Position numbers and translations under genes: made by a program. This document shows positions 1 through 9,428 of a DNA stretch of 64,000 nucleotides, piece by piece. The notes below the pieces were generated by a model. It was not told where the DNA came from and searched no databases. It saw only the letters and a list, made by a program, of their open reading frames with translations. The DNA is from RGIG3159 sp034927685 (lineage in GTDB: Bacteria > Bacillota > Clostridia > Oscillospirales > Oscillospiraceae): positions 186,001 to 250,000 of the forward strand of contig JAYFPO010000023.1 in NCBI GenBank assembly GCA_034927685.1, in the 5' to 3' direction. Positions within the stretch are counted from its first letter, which is position 1, and each line of letters opens with the position of its first letter.

Positions 1-21
1 ATGGGAAACCGGCAGCGCCGG

Positions 22-807
22 TCAGTACGGCTGAAAGCGAGCCGTTTTGTCCTCTTCGAAGGTCAGGTCGATCACGCCGGACTGCGTTTCGCCGAGCTGC
101 TCCAGTACGGAGCCAAGATACTCAATTTTGTAGGACAAATTGTCATTGCCGCCCAGCAGAATTTCATACTGCGTGCCGTACTGCAGGCGGATGTCGTAGG
201 CTTTGGTGACGTCCAGCGTGGAAATGCTCCCGGCGATCCCATAGTCGTTGAGCAGTTGCATCAGGCTGAGTGCGGCGCTTTCATTCTCCGCCTCCTCATC
301 CGGCACATTGATCGCCGCGCCGATGGTTGGCTCCGAAACGGTCAGGCCCTCCACATTGGGGTAGTCGGGCGCGTTGGCCGTCTGGATTTCCTGCAGGACT
401 TTCCCCTGCGTGTTGATCAGATAGTAGGTCTCGTTCTGCGCCCGGATGGCGAAGGTCACATCGGACTCCGTCACGGTGATGTTGACGCAGTTGGGAAGCT
501 GACGTTCGATGTGGACGCTTTCCACAAACGGCAGCGTGGACATGATGAGGCTGGCGGCGTTGGCCTTCTTGATCGCCACCAGGTTATCGCCAACGCTGAT
601 GCCGCTGGCATCGATCACCTGCTCTTCCGAGTAGATATGATTGCCGGTCACATGAAGCTCGCTGACCTGGAAAAAGAGCGTGAGACAGGCAAGTACGGCG
701 GCAACAACGGCCGCCATGGTCAGAAACCGAAACCAAAAACCGCTTTTCCGGGGAGACGGTGCGGCGCGCTGGGGCGACCGACGGCTTTCCTTCTTCTGTT
801 TTTTCAT
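22..807 (-). CDS. ftsQ: Cell division protein FtsQ/DivIB
   Basis: 261 aa bitopic membrane protein of the divisome; FtsQ/DivIB links the septal synthase FtsW-PBP pair with FtsL and FtsB/DivIC. The N-terminus is a basic cytoplasmic tail (about residues 1-25), followed by one membrane helix (about 26-46) and a POTRA-type domain starting near VSELHVTGNHIYS (about 48-118), then the beta domain. The start ATG overlaps the murG stop in an ATGA arrangement, so translation is probably coupled. It is the last dcw gene inside the window; the 21 bases to its left hold nothing recognisable and ftsZ is not seen here. Sequence similarity in this family is low, so the call rests on domain layout and position. 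Confidence 0.9.
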   Translation of the reverse strand: MKKQKKESRRSPQRAAPSPRKSGFWFRFLTMAAVVAAVLACLTLFFQVSELHVTGNHIYSEEQVIDASGISVGDNLVAIKKANAASLIMSTLPFVESVHIERQLPNCVNITVTESDVTFAIRAQNETYYLINTQGKVLQEIQTANAPDYPNVEGLTVSEPTIGAAINVPDEEAENESAALSLMQLLNDYGIAGSISTLDVTKAYDIRLQYGTQYEILLGGNDNLSYKIEYLGSVLEQLGETQSGVIDLTFEEDKTARFQPY

Positions 808-1937
808 TTCTTCTCCTTCCCTGCCGCGGTTTTGAGAATCAGGTCATAAATCCGCTCGGAAGAATCCAGCACAGCGGCGGCTCTGGCAGCCTCCCCCATC
901 CGGGCCATTCCAACTGGGTCGGCAAGCATGGTCTTCGCCGTCCCGTAAAGCTTCTCCCCACTGCACTCCGCTTCCCGGATGACCACCGCACCGCCGCGCT
1001 GCTCCAGAATCCGCGCGTTTCTCTCCTGATGGTTGTCCGTGACGTTGGGCGACGGTACGATAATGCTTGGCGTACCGGAGGCGGCGATCTCATTGAGGGT
1101 GGAGGCTCCCGCCCGGGAGATCACCAGGTCTGCCGCCACCATCAGCTCCTGCATGTTAAAGATGTATTCCCGCAGATCGATCTGCGGGTTTTCCCCGAGA
1201 TCGACGCCAGCCTCCCGAATGCTCTGCGGCATCCAGGACCAAGACCCCCCGCCGGTTGCGTGAACGTGACAAAACGGTTTTTCTGTGGCCTCCAGGCGGA
1301 TAAACTCCACCATCTGGCGGTTCATGTCCCGCGCGCCAAGGCTGCCCCAGCAGGAGACCACAAGCTTCTTGCCCGCGTAGCCCAGCTTTTGCTTCATCTC
1401 CTCCTTGTCCCCGTTTACAAACTCGGCGCGGACCGGCATCCCGACGACCACCGTGCGTTCCTTATGCGCATAGTATTGCCGGCTTTCCGCAAAGGAAATC
1501 ATCACGCGGCTTGCCTGATCCGCCACCATCTTGGTGGTAAGGCCGGGCACCGCGTTGGCCTCATGGACCAGCGTCGGAATTCCCATCCGAATGCCCTGCT
1601 TCATGGCGGGGTAGCTGGCGTAGCCGCCCATGCCGACAATCACGTCCGGCTGAAAATCCCGGAGGTAGGTCCGGGCCGTTCTTGCAGAGGTGACGACGTT
1701 CACGGCCGCCGTGACGTTGTGGCGGAGGTTTTGGAGACTGATCTTCCGCTGGAAATTGGAGATGGCCAGCGTTTTAAGCGGGAATCCCTCCCGGGGAACG
1801 AGCGTCTCCTCCATACCGCCCTTCGCGCCGATAAAGAGGATCTTGCAGTCGGGCTGCCGCTCCCTTACCAGTTTGGCCAGCGCAATGGCCGGATTGATGT
1901 GGCCCGCGGTTCCGCCGCAGGTAAAAATGATATTCAC
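804..1937 (-). CDS. murG: UDP-GlcNAc:lipid I N-acetylglucosaminyltransferase MurG
   Basis: 377 aa GT28 glycosyltransferase that adds GlcNAc to lipid I to make lipid II on the inner membrane face. The N-terminal glycine-rich loop CGGTAGHINPAIAL (about residues 7-20), the GMGGYASYP segment (about 104-112), a WGSLGA version of the second glycine-rich motif, and the acceptor-side loop PSPNVTDNHQERNA are all visible. Length is normal for the family. It follows ftsW by 32 nt and overlaps ftsQ by 4 nt. In many relatives murB lies next to murG; it is not present here. Confidence 0.97.
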   Translation of the reverse strand: MNIIFTCGGTAGHINPAIALAKLVRERQPDCKILFIGAKGGMEETLVPREGFPLKTLAISNFQRKISLQNLRHNVTAAVNVVTSARTARTYLRDFQPDVIVGMGGYASYPAMKQGIRMGIPTLVHEANAVPGLTTKMVADQASRVMISFAESRQYYAHKERTVVVGMPVRAEFVNGDKEEMKQKLGYAGKKLVVSCWGSLGARDMNRQMVEFIRLEATEKPFCHVHATGGGSWSWMPQSIREAGVDLGENPQIDLREYIFNMQELMVAADLVISRAGASTLNEIAASGTPSIIVPSPNVTDNHQERNARILEQRGGAVVIREAECSGEKLYGTAKTMLADPVGMARMGEAARAAAVLDSSERIYDLILKTAAGKEKK

Positions 1938-1969
1938 AGGAGTTCCTCCAGACGTTTGCGGATGGCAGC

Positions 1970-3118
1970 TCAGATGAGCTGCATGGTGTTCCAGCGCGAC
2001 ACGCTGAGGACGATGCCCATTTCCAGGAGCTGCAGCACCAGTGCCGTGCCGCCATAGGAGAAAAACGGCAGGGAAATACCGGTGGCAGGGAGGAAATTGG
2101 TGACGACACCGATGTTGAAAAAGACCTGCAGGGCCAGCAGCGTGGTGAGTCCGGCTACGAGCATCGCGCCGAAACGATCCCGGGCGTGGAGCGCGATCCA
2201 GTAGCCGCGGACGATCAGCAGCACAAAGAGCAGCAGCACCAGCAGTGCGCCGACCAGCCCCAGCTCCTCGCAGACAATGGCGAAAAGGTAATCGTTCTGC
2301 GGCTCCGGGAGATAGAGATACTTCTGGCGGCCGCGGCCAAAGCCGAGGCCGAACAGGCCGCCGGAGCCGATGGCATAGAGAGACTGCACGATCTGGTAGC
2401 CCTCGTCCTTCGCGTAGGCAAAGGGGTCTTTCCAGGCCATGATCCGGTCGCTGGCGTAGCCCTTGGTGGCCAGGTAGATCAGCACGAGCGCGATTGCGCC
2501 CGCCGCGCCGATGGCAAACCAGCGCAGCCGCGTCCCGCCCAGGAACATCATAATCGCGCCCAGCAGCAGGAGGATGATGGTGGCCGACATATGCGGCTCC
2601 AGATAGAGCAGCACGGCCAAAACGCCCAGAATCCCCGCAAACGGCAGCACGCCGTAGCGGAACGTCTTCATTTTATCCCGGTAGACTGACATCGTGGCGG
2701 CAAAGGTCAGCACGACGCCCAACTTGGCGAACTCGGAGGGTTGGAACTCGATGCCGAGCCGCAGCCAGCGCCGGGCGCCGTTGTGGGAAACACCGATGCC
2801 AGGGACGGCCACCGCCAGCAGCAACAGCACCGCGCCGCCCAAAACCCAGAAGGCAAAGAACCGCCAAGCCTGGTAATTGACGCGGCTGACCAGCAGCATG
2901 ACGACGATGCCGACAACGGCAAATCCCGCTTGCCGAACAAAATAATAGGTCGGCGACAGGCCATCGTCCACGGCTGAGGCATAGCTGGCCGAGAAAAGCA
3001 TAATCAGTCCGATGGCAACCAGAATCACCGTCAACACCAGATAGGGTAGGTCCAGCATGCCGCGCTCATCCAAAAGGACTTTTTCCTGCGTATTCTGATT
3101 CGGAAGCCGATTTCCCAT
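1970..3118 (-). CDS. ftsW: SEDS-family lipid II polymerase FtsW (or SpoVE)
   Basis: 382 aa polytopic membrane protein of the SEDS family (FtsW/RodA/SpoVE), the glycosyltransferase that polymerises lipid II together with a class B PBP. About ten hydrophobic segments can be read. The conserved stretch between TMs with GARRWLRLGIEFQPSEFAK (about residue 113 onward) and the C-terminal NFLPATGISLPFFSYGG are family hallmarks. In spore formers the dcw cluster may carry FtsW or the sporulation paralogue SpoVE; sequence reading alone does not separate them. It directly follows mraY, in the place where murD usually intervenes. Confidence 0.93.
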   Translation of the reverse strand: MGNRLPNQNTQEKVLLDERGMLDLPYLVLTVILVAIGLIMLFSASYASAVDDGLSPTYYFVRQAGFAVVGIVVMLLVSRVNYQAWRFFAFWVLGGAVLLLLAVAVPGIGVSHNGARRWLRLGIEFQPSEFAKLGVVLTFAATMSVYRDKMKTFRYGVLPFAGILGVLAVLLYLEPHMSATIILLLLGAIMMFLGGTRLRWFAIGAAGAIALVLIYLATKGYASDRIMAWKDPFAYAKDEGYQIVQSLYAIGSGGLFGLGFGRGRQKYLYLPEPQNDYLFAIVCEELGLVGALLVLLLFVLLIVRGYWIALHARDRFGAMLVAGLTTLLALQVFFNIGVVTNFLPATGISLPFFSYGGTALVLQLLEMGIVLSVSRWNTMQLI

Positions 3119-3153
3119 TGGTATCTCCTTTCAACCGAACGTTTCCGCGGGGC

Positions 3154-4131
3154 TCATAGCCTCCCCACGGTGCCAAAATACGTCAGTACGCAGAGCACCG
3201 CCGTGACAGATGTGAATACGCCGAAAATTTTGACCTCGCTCCAGCCGCACATCTCAAAATGATGATGAATCGGCGCCATTTTGAAAACTCGCTTTCCGTG
3301 ACTCAGCTTGAAATAGGCGACCTGAATGATATCGGACAGCGCCTCGATCACATAGACGAGGCCCACCGGCAGCAACACCACCGGCATATCCAGCGCAAAG
3401 GCCATGCCGCAGACCGCGCCGCCCAGAAACAGGGAGCCCGTATCGCCCATGAATACCTTGGCCGGATGGAAGTTGAAGCAAAGGAAGGCGAACAATCCGC
3501 CCAGCAGGGCCGCCGGAAAAAGTGCCAGCGTCTGCTTGCCGTAGGAGACGGAAATGAGCGTGAAATAGATCATCACCGGAATGGTCACACCGGTGGCCAG
3601 TCCGTCGATGCCGTCGGTCAGATTGACCGCGTTGACGCAGCCGACGATGACGAACATGGCAAAAAGCAGATAGACAATCCAGTTAATCCGCCAGGTCACA
3701 TTGAAAAACGGGAGATACAGATCGTTGGTCAGGCTCCCATTCCAGCGAAGCACCAGCAGAAACAGCGCCGCCGCCAAAAACTGCAGCAGCAACTTCTGTG
3801 GGGCGGTCAGGCCCAGGTTCCGCTTTTTTTTCACCTTGACGAAGTCGTCCGCAAAGCCGATGGCGCCAAACACCAGTGCGAACACAAGGACGAAAATATG
3901 CTCCAATTCCCCCGCCAGCATGGCGCGAAATCCGGTCAGGATACAAATCACACAGCCGCCGATGAAGATGATGCCGCCCATGGTGGGCGTTCCCTGTTTT
4001 GAGTTGTGCCAGCTTGGCCCAACCTCCCGGATGGACTGTCCCGCTTTCAGCGCCCGCAGCGCCGGTATCACAAGCAGCCCGAGCAAAACGCTGAGCGCAA
4101 AGGCGCACAGGGCAGTAATCACAATGCTCAT
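3154..4131 (-). CDS. mraY: Phospho-MurNAc-pentapeptide translocase MraY
   Basis: 325 aa integral membrane enzyme that transfers phospho-MurNAc-pentapeptide from UDP to undecaprenyl phosphate, giving lipid I. Visible signatures: FADDFVKVKKKRNLGL with the paired aspartates, NLTDGIDGLA in the middle, and the histidine-rich loop APIHHHFEM near the C-terminus, all of which shape the magnesium and nucleotide site. Ten hydrophobic segments fit the family. It lies 19 nt downstream of murF. Confidence 0.97.
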   Translation of the reverse strand: MSIVITALCAFALSVLLGLLVIPALRALKAGQSIREVGPSWHNSKQGTPTMGGIIFIGGCVICILTGFRAMLAGELEHIFVLVFALVFGAIGFADDFVKVKKKRNLGLTAPQKLLLQFLAAALFLLVLRWNGSLTNDLYLPFFNVTWRINWIVYLLFAMFVIVGCVNAVNLTDGIDGLATGVTIPVMIYFTLISVSYGKQTLALFPAALLGGLFAFLCFNFHPAKVFMGDTGSLFLGGAVCGMAFALDMPVVLLPVGLVYVIEALSDIIQVAYFKLSHGKRVFKMAPIHHHFEMCGWSEVKIFGVFTSVTAVLCVLTYFGTVGRL

Positions 4132-4150
4132 TTCCTGTTCCCCCCGAACT

Positions 4151-5521
4151 TTATTCTCCCTCGCGATTCAGGAACAGGCTCAGAACGTGTTCCATTCTCA
4201 TACCGCGGCTGCCCTTGAAGAGCAGCACGTCGCCGGGCTGTGCCCGGCTGCGCACCACCTTGGCCATCTGCTCGTGGCTGTCGAAGTGCACTGCGCGGCT
4301 GGACGGCATCCCGCCGGTAATGGCGCCGGTCACAATCCGCGATGCGTTGTTGCCATAGGCAAACACCATGTCGGCCTTCATGGCTGCCAGCCTGCCGACC
4401 TTGTAATGCTCCGCCATGGAACAGTTACCAAGCTCCAGCATATCGCCCAGGACCGCAATCCTGCGGCCGCTGCACGCGCGCTGCGCCAGCACCTCCAGCG
4501 CGGCCTCCATGGATTCCGGGCCGGCATTATAGCAATCCTCGATGATGGTAAAGCCGTTTTCCTCATAAATTTTCTGCCGCATGCCGGTGTTCTGGAAGTT
4601 TGCCAGTGCCTTTTGCATCCGCTGTGGCTCGATGCCCGCCCGGATGCCCACCAGAATGGCGGCAAGCGCGTTATAGATATTGTGTCTGCCGGGAGCCGGC
4701 ACATAGATCTCAAAATCCGCGCGCATCCCCTCCACATGGAAGCTGACGCCATCGTCGTGGAGCATAATATTCCGCGCCCGCAGGTCGCAGCCTGGATTCT
4801 CCAGACCGAAATATAACATGGTGAAAGGCAGCGTACCCTTCAGATTCCAGAGCAGCGGTTCGTCGCCGTTCAAAATCAGGCAGCCGTTCTTGCTGATCCC
4901 CTCGGTGATCTCCAGTTTGGCCTTTAAAATACCCTCGCGGCTGCCCAGGTGCTCAATGTGCACCGTACCGATGTTGGTCATGACCGCCACATCCGGCTGT
5001 GCAATGGACGTCAGATAGGACATCTCCCCGAAATGGTTCATGCCCAGCTCCAGCACCGCCGCCTGGCAGTCCTCCTCGATGCCGAGAATGGTCTTGGGCA
5101 GCCCAATTTGATTGTTGTGGTTGCCTTCCGTCTTAGCCGTCTTGTACTTGGCGGCCAGCACGCCGGCAATCATTTCCTTGGTAGTCGTCTTGCCGACACT
5201 GCCTGTGATGCCGATGACCTTGAGCTTCAGCGTCTGCCGGTAGCCCCGGGCAATATCGCCGAACGCCTTTTCCGTGTCGGACACATAAACCACGGGCACC
5301 TGCTGCTCCAGCCGCCGCTCAGAAAGCGTCGCCGCGCAGTGCTGCATGGCCGCCATGATATAGTCATGTCCATCGAAATGCTCGCCGGTCAGAGGGATAA
5401 AGAGCTGTCCTGGTTTGACCTCACGGGAATCCGTGGTGATGTCGCTGATTACGACCGTCTCGTATTCCGGCGCCACTGTGCCGTGGGTCCACTCCGCAAT
5501 CTGTTTCAGCGTCAGATTCAT
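4151..5521 (-). CDS. murF: UDP-MurNAc-tripeptide--D-Ala-D-Ala ligase MurF
   Basis: 456 aa ATP-dependent Mur ligase that adds D-Ala-D-Ala to the UDP-MurNAc-tripeptide. Three Mur domains can be followed: the N-terminal UDP-substrate domain, the central ATPase domain with GITGSVGKTTTKEM (about residue 105), and the C-terminal domain with EDCYNAGPESM (the family has DxYNANP here). The start ATG overlaps the murE stop by 4 nt (ATGA), which supports translational coupling of consecutive pathway enzymes. Confidence 0.97.
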   Translation of the reverse strand: MNLTLKQIAEWTHGTVAPEYETVVISDITTDSREVKPGQLFIPLTGEHFDGHDYIMAAMQHCAATLSERRLEQQVPVVYVSDTEKAFGDIARGYRQTLKLKVIGITGSVGKTTTKEMIAGVLAAKYKTAKTEGNHNNQIGLPKTILGIEEDCQAAVLELGMNHFGEMSYLTSIAQPDVAVMTNIGTVHIEHLGSREGILKAKLEITEGISKNGCLILNGDEPLLWNLKGTLPFTMLYFGLENPGCDLRARNIMLHDDGVSFHVEGMRADFEIYVPAPGRHNIYNALAAILVGIRAGIEPQRMQKALANFQNTGMRQKIYEENGFTIIEDCYNAGPESMEAALEVLAQRACSGRRIAVLGDMLELGNCSMAEHYKVGRLAAMKADMVFAYGNNASRIVTGAITGGMPSSRAVHFDSHEQMAKVVRSRAQPGDVLLFKGSRGMRMEHVLSLFLNREGE

Positions 5522-6981
5522 GCGTCTCTCCCCTTCATCTCCAGCAAATGGGCAGCGACCTCTTCCCGTTCGTCCAGGTGAGTCTTTTCCTTGCCCAGAA
5601 TCTGATACGTCTCATGGCCCTTGCCGGCCAGCACAATAATGTCATCCTTTTCTGCGTGGTCCATCGCCCAGCGGATGGCCGCGCGGCGGTTTTCCTCCAC
5701 ATAGTAGGGCGTTTTCGTCCCCTCCGCACCCTTCAGAATGTCGCGCAGAATCGCAAATGGATCCTCCGTTCTGGGGTTGTCTGAGGTAAATACCACAAGA
5801 TCCGCCAATTCAAGGCTGATCTTCGCCATAATCGGCCGCTTTGTCCGATCTCGGTCGCCACCGCAGCCGAAGACTGCGATGAGCCGCCCCTTACAGAAGC
5901 CGCGCACCGTGCGCAGAATGTTATCAATCGCATCCGGCGTGACAGCATAGTCAATCAGCACCGTGAAGTCGCGGCCCGGCGTTGGGACAACCTCGATGCG
6001 TCCCTTGACGCCGTGTACCTCTCGGAGGGCCGCCGCTGTCTTTTGCAGCGGAATGCCCAGCGCCGACGCGCAGCCGATCACCGTCAGGACATTATACACC
6101 GTAAACTGACCGGGAATGCCCATGATAATATGGGCATTTTCACCGCCGTGAACCACATCAAACTCGACCCGGTCTGCTTCCAGATCAATGTTTTTGGCAA
6201 AGAAGTCTGCATCCGCCCTGGTTTCCGCATTCGTCAGGATCCGGCAGTCAGCGTCGCGGATCATGGCATCCGCCGCCGGATCATCCAGGTTGAATACGCC
6301 GGTATCGCAGCGGCGGAACAGAATGGATTTTGCCTTGCGGTATTCCTCCATGGTCTTGTGAAAATCCAGATGGTCCTGCGTCAGATTGGTAAAGGCACCG
6401 ACCGCGAAATGGACGCAGTCCACGCGGTGCAGAACCAGCGCGTGAGATGAGACCTCCATCACCACATGGGTACAGCCTGCGTCCCGCATCCGGGCAAAAA
6501 GCCGCTGGACCTCAAAGCTTTCCGGCGTGGTGCGCTCCGTGTGGATCGCCTCGTCGCCGATCATATTCTGAATGGTGCCGATCAGGCCGACCTTTGCCCC
6601 GACCGTCTGTTCCAGCACGCTCTTGAAAATGGTCGTCACGGTGGTCTTGCCATTTGTTCCCGTGACGCCGATCATCGTCATTTGGTCCGCCGGATTTCCA
6701 AACCAGTTGGCGCCGATCTGCGCCAGCGCCTCCCGCGTGGAGGCCACCCGCACATAGGGAATCGCCGTCTCCGGTCTGCGCTCGCAGAGCACCAGCGCCG
6801 CACCGCGCTCCTTCGCCTTTGGAATATAGAGATGACCGTCGGTCTCATAGCCTGTGACGGCAATGAACAGATCGCCGGGTGCGGTCTGCCGCGAGTCATA
6901 GCTGACGCCGCGCACCTCCGCCTCCATGGAGACCGTGGCCTCCAGCACCTGAATTCCCTTCAAAAGCTCGGAAAGTACCAT
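5518..6981 (-). CDS. murE: UDP-MurNAc-tripeptide synthetase MurE, meso-diaminopimelate type
   Basis: 487 aa Mur ligase that adds the third amino acid to UDP-MurNAc-L-Ala-D-Glu. The ATP loop GVTGTNGKTTVTT and the substrate-recognition motif SDNPRTEDP (about residue 400) are visible. DNPR at this position is the signature of meso-DAP-adding MurE, as opposed to lysine-adding enzymes, so the peptidoglycan is expected to be of the DAP type. Lies 23 nt after the PBP gene and overlaps murF. Confidence 0.97.
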   Translation of the reverse strand: MVLSELLKGIQVLEATVSMEAEVRGVSYDSRQTAPGDLFIAVTGYETDGHLYIPKAKERGAALVLCERRPETAIPYVRVASTREALAQIGANWFGNPADQMTMIGVTGTNGKTTVTTIFKSVLEQTVGAKVGLIGTIQNMIGDEAIHTERTTPESFEVQRLFARMRDAGCTHVVMEVSSHALVLHRVDCVHFAVGAFTNLTQDHLDFHKTMEEYRKAKSILFRRCDTGVFNLDDPAADAMIRDADCRILTNAETRADADFFAKNIDLEADRVEFDVVHGGENAHIIMGIPGQFTVYNVLTVIGCASALGIPLQKTAAALREVHGVKGRIEVVPTPGRDFTVLIDYAVTPDAIDNILRTVRGFCKGRLIAVFGCGGDRDRTKRPIMAKISLELADLVVFTSDNPRTEDPFAILRDILKGAEGTKTPYYVEENRRAAIRWAMDHAEKDDIIVLAGKGHETYQILGKEKTHLDEREEVAAHLLEMKGRDA

Positions 6982-7004
6982 ACTGAACTCCCTTCCTTTG
7001 TTCC

Positions 7005-9350
7005 CTAGTCCAGAACCGACTGGTCCGTCAGCTCCACCGTCACGGTGGTGCCGCGGTCCACCTTGGTTCCGGCCTCGATGTCCTGGTCCGTGATGACCAC
7101 GTCCGCCGATTCCGTCTTGGGTGCGCCCTTGGTCTGCAGGTACAGGCCCAGACTGTTCAGATAATTGTCCGCCTGCGTCACCGTATAGAATTGGAGACTC
7201 GGCACTTCGATCTGATCCGTGGGCTTTTCCTCGCCCATATAAAGGATAATTTTGGACGCGCCGGGAATTTCCGATCCCGTCGCCGGAATTTGACCCGTCA
7301 CGGTGGTTCCGGTGCCGCGCACCTCGTAGGTAAGACTCTTTTCCGAGAGCGCCGCGGAGGCCTCGGATTCGGTCATGCCCGCGACGTCCGGCACCTCGAC
7401 GTTGACGGAGCCGATCTCCGCGTCGGTGTAATCCGGCTCAATGCCCAGATAGGGCAGAATATCCGATAGAACGTCGCGGACCGTCGGCGCCGCCATGACG
7501 CCGCCGGAGACATAGTACTCCGTCGTATCCGGCGTATCCAACGCAACGAGTACAATATACTGCGGATCGTCAATCGGCGCAACCCCCACGAAGGAAACAA
7601 TCCGATCTTTTACCAGCTCGCCGTTCTCATCGAACTCGTCGATCTTCTCGGAGGTGCCGGTCTTGCCGCCGATGCGGTAGCCGATCAGGCGGGCATTTTT
7701 CGCCGTGCCCACGGTAACCACGCTCTCCATCAGCTCGCACATGGTCTTGGAGGTCTCCTCGCTGATCACCTGCCGCAGCACTGTCGGCTCCGTCTTGGAA
7801 ATCGTGTTGCCGTCCGCGTCCAGCACCTCGCTGACCAGGTAGGGCTTCAGGACATAGCCGCCGTTGACGACAGCCGAGATGGCGCGCACCAGTTGCAGCG
7901 GCGTCACCTTGAAGGTCTGGCCGAAGGCGCCGGAGGTCAGGGAGGCATAGCTGTCCGGGTCGGTCAGCAGATCCTTCTGGAAGAAGTAGCCGCTGCCCTC
8001 CCCGTAGAGGTCGATGCCGGTTTTTTCCATCAGACCGAAGTTTTTCACGTATTCATAGAACTTTTCGCCGCCCAGGTTAATGCCGATCTGCGCGAAGGCA
8101 ATGTTGCAGGAATTCTGCAGGGCCTGCGCGGTGGTTTCAGAACCGTGTCCGCCCGCCTTCCAGCAGTTCAGCAGGCTGGTACGGCCCTTGATGGAAACCG
8201 TCCCGCCGCAGTAGAAGGTGTCCGACAGCGTCGTGGTCCCCTCCTCCAGCGCGGAGGACAGTGTGATCAGCTTGAATGTGGAGCCGGGTTCATAGCCGTC
8301 GGAGGTGCAGCGGTTCCGCCACTGGGACTGCCGCGCCGCAACCAGCGCGTCCGTGTAGGCCTTGTAGGCCGTCTCGTACTCTGTGGTGCCTTCCGTATAT
8401 TTTTCGTATTCCTCCTTGAGCGTATTCAGCTCCGCTAACTCGGAGGTATCGTAGATTTCCAGATAGCTGTTGGGATCATAGCCGCCCAGCGTCGCCATGG
8501 CGACAATCTCGCCCGTATTGACGTTCATGACGATGCCAAAGGCACCCTTCTGAACGTTGTACTTCTCGACAGCCGCCTCCATATTTTTTTCCAGATAGTA
8601 CTGTACCGTGGAGTCGACGGTCAGCACCAGACTGTTGCCGTCGGTGGCATCGTAGAATTTCTCATAGGAATAGAGCATTTCAGAGTTGCCCGCTCCCTTG
8701 GTGCGGATGATCTCGCCCGAAGTGCCCTCCAGCACTGAATTGTAGTAGGCCTCGATGCCCTCCGAGCCCACGTTGTCCGCGTTTACAAAGCCAAGCACCT
8801 GCGCGGCCAATGAGCTGTAGGGATAATAGCGTTGGGAGTCCGGCTCCAGATAGATGCCGATGATGTCGTTGTCGTTAATAAACGTCCGGACCTGGTCCGC
8901 GACCTCCTCCGTGACCTTCTTCTTGATGATCTTGTAGTACTTGGTGGTGTCGGCGGCCTGCTCCTTGACGAAGCTCTCCTGGACGCCCAGAATCTCGCTG
9001 AGGCCCGAGGCGATCAGATCCAGGTCCTGCTTGTTGGCTTCGATGCCGTTGGGGTCGATAAAAATGTTCTCCACAGTTGCGGAGGTGGAGAGAACGTTCA
9101 TATTCCGGTCGTAAATCGTACCGCGGCTGGCGGTCACCTCCGTCGACCTGGTCTGGTTGCTGATGGCCAGCCCTTCAAAGTAGTCGTGCTGGCTGACCAT
9201 CAGCTTATAGAGCGTGAACACCAGCGGAATAAAGACAAGAACGCCACACACTACCAGTAAGATAAATGTGCGGCTGAGCAACGGACGGTTGGCCCGGTCC
9301 CGCTCCGGGAAGGGGAAACCGTTTTTATTTTTTTGCTGTTTCTTCGCCAT
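7005..9350 (-). CDS. Class B penicillin-binding protein, SpoVD/FtsI type, two PASTA domains
   Basis: 781 aa septal or spore-cortex transpeptidase. A basic N-terminus is followed by one membrane helix (about residues 25-46), the PBP dimer domain, and a transpeptidase domain with GSTFK (SxxK, about 355), SCN (SxN, about 412) and GGKTGTSE (KTG, about 566). Two PASTA modules close the protein: one from VEVPDVAGMTESEASAALS, one from IEVPSLQFYTVTQADNYL. I start it at ATG 9350, preceded by GAGGAAAACT; a GTG 12 bases upstream is in frame but lacks its own ribosome site. PASTA repeats and the position between ftsL and murE match SpoVD, but in genomes with a single dcw class B PBP this gene may serve vegetative division. 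Confidence 0.93.
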   Translation of the reverse strand: MAKKQQKNKNGFPFPERDRANRPLLSRTFILLVVCGVLVFIPLVFTLYKLMVSQHDYFEGLAISNQTRSTEVTASRGTIYDRNMNVLSTSATVENIFIDPNGIEANKQDLDLIASGLSEILGVQESFVKEQAADTTKYYKIIKKKVTEEVADQVRTFINDNDIIGIYLEPDSQRYYPYSSLAAQVLGFVNADNVGSEGIEAYYNSVLEGTSGEIIRTKGAGNSEMLYSYEKFYDATDGNSLVLTVDSTVQYYLEKNMEAAVEKYNVQKGAFGIVMNVNTGEIVAMATLGGYDPNSYLEIYDTSELAELNTLKEEYEKYTEGTTEYETAYKAYTDALVAARQSQWRNRCTSDGYEPGSTFKLITLSSALEEGTTTLSDTFYCGGTVSIKGRTSLLNCWKAGGHGSETTAQALQNSCNIAFAQIGINLGGEKFYEYVKNFGLMEKTGIDLYGEGSGYFFQKDLLTDPDSYASLTSGAFGQTFKVTPLQLVRAISAVVNGGYVLKPYLVSEVLDADGNTISKTEPTVLRQVISEETSKTMCELMESVVTVGTAKNARLIGYRIGGKTGTSEKIDEFDENGELVKDRIVSFVGVAPIDDPQYIVLVALDTPDTTEYYVSGGVMAAPTVRDVLSDILPYLGIEPDYTDAEIGSVNVEVPDVAGMTESEASAALSEKSLTYEVRGTGTTVTGQIPATGSEIPGASKIILYMGEEKPTDQIEVPSLQFYTVTQADNYLNSLGLYLQTKGAPKTESADVVITDQDIEAGTKVDRGTTVTVELTDQSVLD

Positions 9351-9386
9351 AGTTTTCCTCACGATCTCCGGCAGGGGTTCGGGATG

Positions 9387-9407
9387 CAGGGGCGAACACC
9401 GCCCCTG
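9387..9407. other. Intercistronic hairpin between ftsL and the PBP gene
   Basis: An 8-bp perfect stem (CAGGGGCG / CGCCCCTG) with a 5-nt loop lies in the 78-nt gap between ftsL and the PBP gene, the largest gap within the dcw operon. No T-run follows, so a strong terminator is unlikely; RNA processing or stabilisation is possible. Confidence 0.4.
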
Positions 9408-9428
9408 TGATTCACTCTATGATGATGG

